DNA from: CAYZMH01 sp964479445
GTDB taxonomy: Bacteria > Bacteroidota > Bacteroidia > Bacteroidales > GCA-2748055
Assembly (NCBI GenBank): GCA_964479445.1
Contig: CAYZMH010000053.1
Span: forward strand, 1 to 25,206
Reading direction: 5' to 3'
DNA: 25,206 nucleotides
Of this stretch, positions 23,456 through 25,206 are shown piece by piece. The notes under the pieces are model-generated. The model saw only the letters and a program-made list of their open reading frames with translations, had not been told where the DNA came from and did not search any database. Each line of letters starts with the position of its first letter. The first letter of the stretch is position 1. A program made the position numbers and the translations under genes.

Positions 23456-23472
23456 AATAATTCTAAATTATT
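23456..23472. repeat. AT-rich palindrome upstream of the DUF169 gene
   Basis: AATAATT and AATTATT are perfect inverted arms around CTA. It lies about 23 bases before the -7 element, covering the likely -33 region, so it may be part of an operator. Confidence 0.4.
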
Positions 23473-23479
23473 ATTATAT

Positions 23480-23502
23480 TGAGAATAATCTCATTAAATT
23501 TG
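23480..23502 (+). promoter_or_regulatory. DUF169-gene promoter with operator-like palindrome
   Basis: TGAGA (23480-23484) and TCTCA (23489-23493) are inverted arms around ATAA, ending 2 bases before TAAATTTG (23495-23502), an exact TAnnTTTG. A palindrome in the spacer is a classic repressor position. The sequence loosely recalls Fur-type boxes (TGATAAT-like), but that likeness is weak. Confidence 0.5.
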
Positions 23503-23569
23503 TAATGGTAATGAATTCCAGGGGATGGATCTCCACTTTTTTCCTGTAACCTGGTAAAATCGGAAAACC

Positions 23570-24178
23570 GTGATTGAAGAGTTAAAGGAGGTATACGGAC
23601 CAAAATGCAGTGCGATCAATGTGAACGGGGAGTTGCAAAAGATTAACAGACCCTCGCGCCAGATGAAGTTATGTGAAGCGGTAAACTACTCGTTCAATGT
23701 ACCTATCCAGGTGGGCAGGGATACGATCTCTTGTCCGGGCGCACGCCGCAATATGGGATTTGACAGAGATGATAAAAAGCTTTCCTATACTATTTCGATG
23801 AACACGGGAATTCCGCTGAAAATCGTAAAAAAATCACTCGATTCGGTTCCGGTGATGGATGAGGGGATTAATCATCTCAACGTGGGAGTCACGCATGTGA
23901 TGGAGGAGTGGATTTCTGTTGACCTGTTTGTATTCTATCTGGCACCCAGGCAGGTTACAGAGATGATGTGCCGACTGGCAAGGCATGGGATCCGACCCCA
24001 TATTGCCGATAATTCGTTGTTATCGGTCTGCGGAAGTGTGATAACAAGGAGTTACCGGGATAGGAAGGCGACCATTTCATTTGGCTGCCTGGAGTCGCGT
24101 CGCGATGGCGGGGTGGAAGACGGAGAGGTGATCGTGGGCATTCCCGCGGAAATGGCACATTACGTGCTCGATCAATAA
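23570..24178 (+). CDS. DUF169 family protein
   Basis: 202 aa, starting at GTG 23570; an in-frame stop at 23555 leaves no earlier start. The family-like core is VGRDTISCPGARRNMGFD near residues 48-65, then a central NTGIPLKIVKKSLDSVP, a middle region YLAPRQVTEMMCRL and a C-terminal GIPAEMAHYVL. I assign DUF169 by overall resemblance; its biochemical function is not known to me. No signal peptide or TM segment is visible, so it is probably cytosolic. Several cysteines (in SCPG, MMCRL, LSVCG and FGCL) could suggest metal or cofactor binding, which is speculation. It has its own promoter and operator-like palindrome, so expression is probably conditional. Confidence 0.72.
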   Translation: MIEELKEVYGPKCSAINVNGELQKINRPSRQMKLCEAVNYSFNVPIQVGRDTISCPGARRNMGFDRDDKKLSYTISMNTGIPLKIVKKSLDSVPVMDEGINHLNVGVTHVMEEWISVDLFVFYLAPRQVTEMMCRLARHGIRPHIADNSLLSVCGSVITRSYRDRKATISFGCLESRRDGGVEDGEVIVGIPAEMAHYVLDQ

Positions 24179-24249
24179 CACTTTCCCCCACTTTCCTTAC
24201 ACCGCTTACACGCATGGCAAATTTGTAGTTTATGAGATATGTGCGAGCC

Positions 24250-24282
24250 GAAAAAAGCAGCAGAAGAGATCCTCCTGCTGCT
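24250..24282 (-). terminator. Intrinsic terminator of the osmC-type gene
   Basis: On the minus strand AGCAGCAG (24282-24275) pairs with CTGCTGCT (24263-24256), with an inner GAG/CTC pair, followed by TTTTTT overlapping the last stem base (24256-24251). It lies 35 bases after the OsmC stop. The plus strand has no T-run after the stem. Confidence 0.8.
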
Positions 24283-24316
24283 GTGAACCTAATCTTTGTA
24301 GAACAACTAAACCCTG

Positions 24317-24760
24317 TTACGCGGTTTCTTCCGCCAACCTGGGTTGTAGTACGGTGGTTTGCTTGATATTGTCAGCAATCGGGCACCGGCGCTGAATCTC
24401 TTTCACAAACTCTTCTTTCTCTTCGGTGCTCATATCCGCATCCACATCAACGATCACGCGCATCTCGGTAAAACCTGCCCGGCCTTCATCGGTTTTTCCC
24501 AGCAGGAAATCTTTGTCGATATCCCCTTCTACGGTAGCATCGATACCGCGTACGTTCAACCGTTTCTGGTTGGAAATGATCCGCCCGATTGCACATATGC
24601 ATGCAGGAAGCGAAGCAAGAAATATTTCCATGGGATTCGGTCCTTCGTCATTCCCGCCCATTCCTTTGGGCTGGTCAATTACAAAAGGATGCGAACAGTC
24701 TATATCAGTTTTAAATCCTTCACCCATACTTCCCTTAATTGTCATTGTCGAAATAGCCAT
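24317..24760 (-). CDS. OsmC-family protein (thiol peroxidase-like)
   Basis: 147 aa. It shows the OsmC/Ohr fold signature: DEGPNPMEIFLASLPACICAIG with Cys54 and Cys56, and the second conserved Cys126 in RRCPIADNI. The central KGMGGNDEGPNP loop and the acidic mid region (KTDEGRAGFTEMRVIVDVDADM) match the YhfA/OsmC branch more than Ohr. Family members reduce organic hydroperoxides with a reactive cysteine pair; whether this branch does so is less certain. AGGAG lies at 24771-24767, 6 bases before the ATG. A -7-like element is at 24797-24804, with two CRP-type palindromes farther upstream, so it is probably regulated. An intrinsic terminator follows. Confidence 0.9.
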   Translation of the reverse strand: MAISTMTIKGSMGEGFKTDIDCSHPFVIDQPKGMGGNDEGPNPMEIFLASLPACICAIGRIISNQKRLNVRGIDATVEGDIDKDFLLGKTDEGRAGFTEMRVIVDVDADMSTEEKEEFVKEIQRRCPIADNIKQTTVLQPRLAEETA

Positions 24761-24796
24761 AATTTTCTCCTATTTTTCAGGTTTAAAATTTTGAAA

Positions 24797-24804
24797 CAAA
24801 TTAA
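24797..24804 (-). promoter_or_regulatory. Putative -7 element of the osmC-type gene
   Basis: Read on the minus strand this is TTAATTTG, one base off TAnnTTTG, 36 bases before the ATG. Confidence 0.4.
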
Positions 24805-24847
24805 AAATAGTACCTGTTGGTCGAAATAAGCATGACAAATGTTAGGT

Positions 24848-24865
24848 TTGTGAATAGTTTCACAA
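24848..24865. promoter_or_regulatory. CRP/FNR-type palindrome, site 1
   Basis: TTGTGAA and TTCACAA are perfect 7-base inverted arms around TAGT, containing TGTGA-N6-TCACA, the classic CRP half-site arrangement. Its centre is about 65 bases upstream of the transcription start inferred for the osmC-type gene, a class I activator-like distance. Confidence 0.5.
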
Positions 24866-24931
24866 TTTTTAACATATACAGCCCTGATAAGTTCCACACA
24901 GCCAGTTCCAACCACACAGTCCCGACTATAG

Positions 24932-24947
24932 TGTGAAATACATCACA
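24932..24947. promoter_or_regulatory. CRP/FNR-type palindrome, site 2
   Basis: TGTGA and TCACA are separated by 6 bases (AATACA). It lies 83 bases from site 1, close to eight helical turns, so both would face the same side of the DNA. Confidence 0.5.
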
Positions 24948-25073
24948 TCTCTAATGTTTTCTTGTAAGGAATCGGCGATAGAAAATAAACCCTGCTGTAT
25001 TGAAGTTGTTTCATTTAAGGAGATGTGCTGCTGCCCGGAACCAATTTATTATGGATGCATTGTCAAGTTTTAT

Positions 25074-25081
25074 TATATTTG
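25074..25081 (+). promoter_or_regulatory. -7 promoter element of tRNA-Arg
   Basis: TATATTTG is an exact TAnnTTTG match, 12 bases before the mature 5' end of the tRNA. Confidence 0.6.
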
Positions 25082-25093
25082 CATCGCCAAAAG

Positions 25094-25167
25094 GGTTCCG
25101 TAGCTCAGCTGGATAGAGCAACAGCCTTCTAAGCTGTAGGTCCCAGGTTCGAATCCTGGCGGAATCG
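25094..25167 (+). tRNA. tRNA-Arg (anticodon TCT)
   Basis: A 74-base cloverleaf. The acceptor GGTTCCG pairs with CGGAATC (one G.U pair). The D arm is GCTC/GAGC with loop AGCTGGATA. The anticodon stem ACAGC/GCTGT encloses CTTCTAA, giving anticodon TCT at 25128-25130 (reads AGA/AGG). The T arm CCAGG/CCTGG encloses TTCGAAT. The discriminator base is G and CCA is not encoded. It is followed at once by an intrinsic terminator, so it is a single-tRNA unit. Confidence 0.97.
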
Positions 25168-25171
25168 CCCG

Positions 25172-25204
25172 AAGAGCCCGGTTTTCACCGGGTTCTTTGT
25201 TTTT
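25172..25204 (+). terminator. Intrinsic terminator of tRNA-Arg
   Basis: AAGAGCCCGG (25172-25181) pairs with CCGGGTTCTT (25188-25197; one G.U) around TTTTCA, and the stem runs into TTTGTTTTT. It starts 5 bases after the tRNA. Confidence 0.85.
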
Positions 25205-25206
25205 AA

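Larger units (their letters stand above)
24761..25093. other. Gene-free region between the osmC-type gene and tRNA-Arg
   Basis: About 330 bases without a supportable gene. It holds the osmC Shine-Dalgarno and promoter-like elements, the two CRP-type palindromes, a direct repeat of CCACACAG (24894-24901 and 24912-24919) and the tRNA promoter near its right end. A 25-codon Cys-rich ORF from ATG 25023 runs into the tRNA and was not accepted. Confidence 0.6.

Noticed and set aside
24256..24282. CAG/CTG hairpin as a mobile-element end or repeat expansion
   Set aside because: It is explained by an intrinsic terminator of the osmC-type gene, with a T-run on the minus strand.
25023..25100. Short Cys-rich ORF (MCCCPEP...) after AAGGAG
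   Set aside because: The Shine-Dalgarno-like bases abut the ATG with no spacing and the frame ends inside tRNA-Arg, so it is probably chance.

Overview
This window reads as chromosome of a Bacteroidota bacterium, most likely a Bacteroidales/Marinilabiliales-type anaerobe of roughly balanced base composition. The evidence is the many upstream elements matching the Bacteroidota -7 consensus TAnnTTTG (seen before yidC, recF, trmD, ribH, nrnA, the MFS gene, the DUF169 gene and a tRNA), the sparse Shine-Dalgarno signals, and gene content and pairings typical of that phylum: a DUF349 repeat protein, recF with DUF721, a TPR protein with ribH, and nrnA with FKBP-type lipoproteins.

Layout. 1-3.6 kb: the 3' end of an AddB-like PD-(D/E)XK nuclease, a potassium-channel-like protein with a 12-residue-repeat solenoid, and trmD on the opposite strand. 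3.8-9.7 kb: a DUF349 coiled protein, pyrG (CTP synthase) and yidC (membrane insertase). 9.7-12.6 kb: ribH and a TPR membrane protein on the minus strand, divergent from recF-DUF721. 12.6-16.5 kb: ndk (minus), then nrnA with two FKBP-type lipoproteins, ending at a terminator that lies inside the 3' end of a convergent RsmI-like methyltransferase gene. 16.6-18.5 kb: an MBL-fold hydrolase and a convergent, overlapping MFS transporter. 18.7-23.4 kb: two different single-chain (LeuC-LeuD fused) aconitase/isopropylmalate-dehydratase-family enzymes on either side of an asnA (aspartate-ammonia ligase) gene. 23.5-25.2 kb: a DUF169 protein behind an operator-like palindrome, an OsmC-type protein with its terminator and two CRP-type palindromes upstream, and tRNA-Arg(TCT) with a terminator.

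Most of the window is housekeeping. The accessory-looking part is the hydro-lyase / asnA / hydro-lyase block. Both hydro-lyases keep the three Fe-S cysteines, but they differ from each other and from ordinary LeuCD in their substrate-contact loops, and one carries Asp-Cys where the family usually has Asp-His. No leuA or leuB lies nearby, so leucine synthesis is not the obvious role. RNA hairpins lie before asnA and directly before the strong Shine-Dalgarno sequence of the second hydro-lyase. This block is the best candidate here for an undescribed pathway. Other points worth checking are the 14-fold 12-residue solenoid fused to a K+ pore and the paired TGTGA-N6-TCACA sites before osmC.
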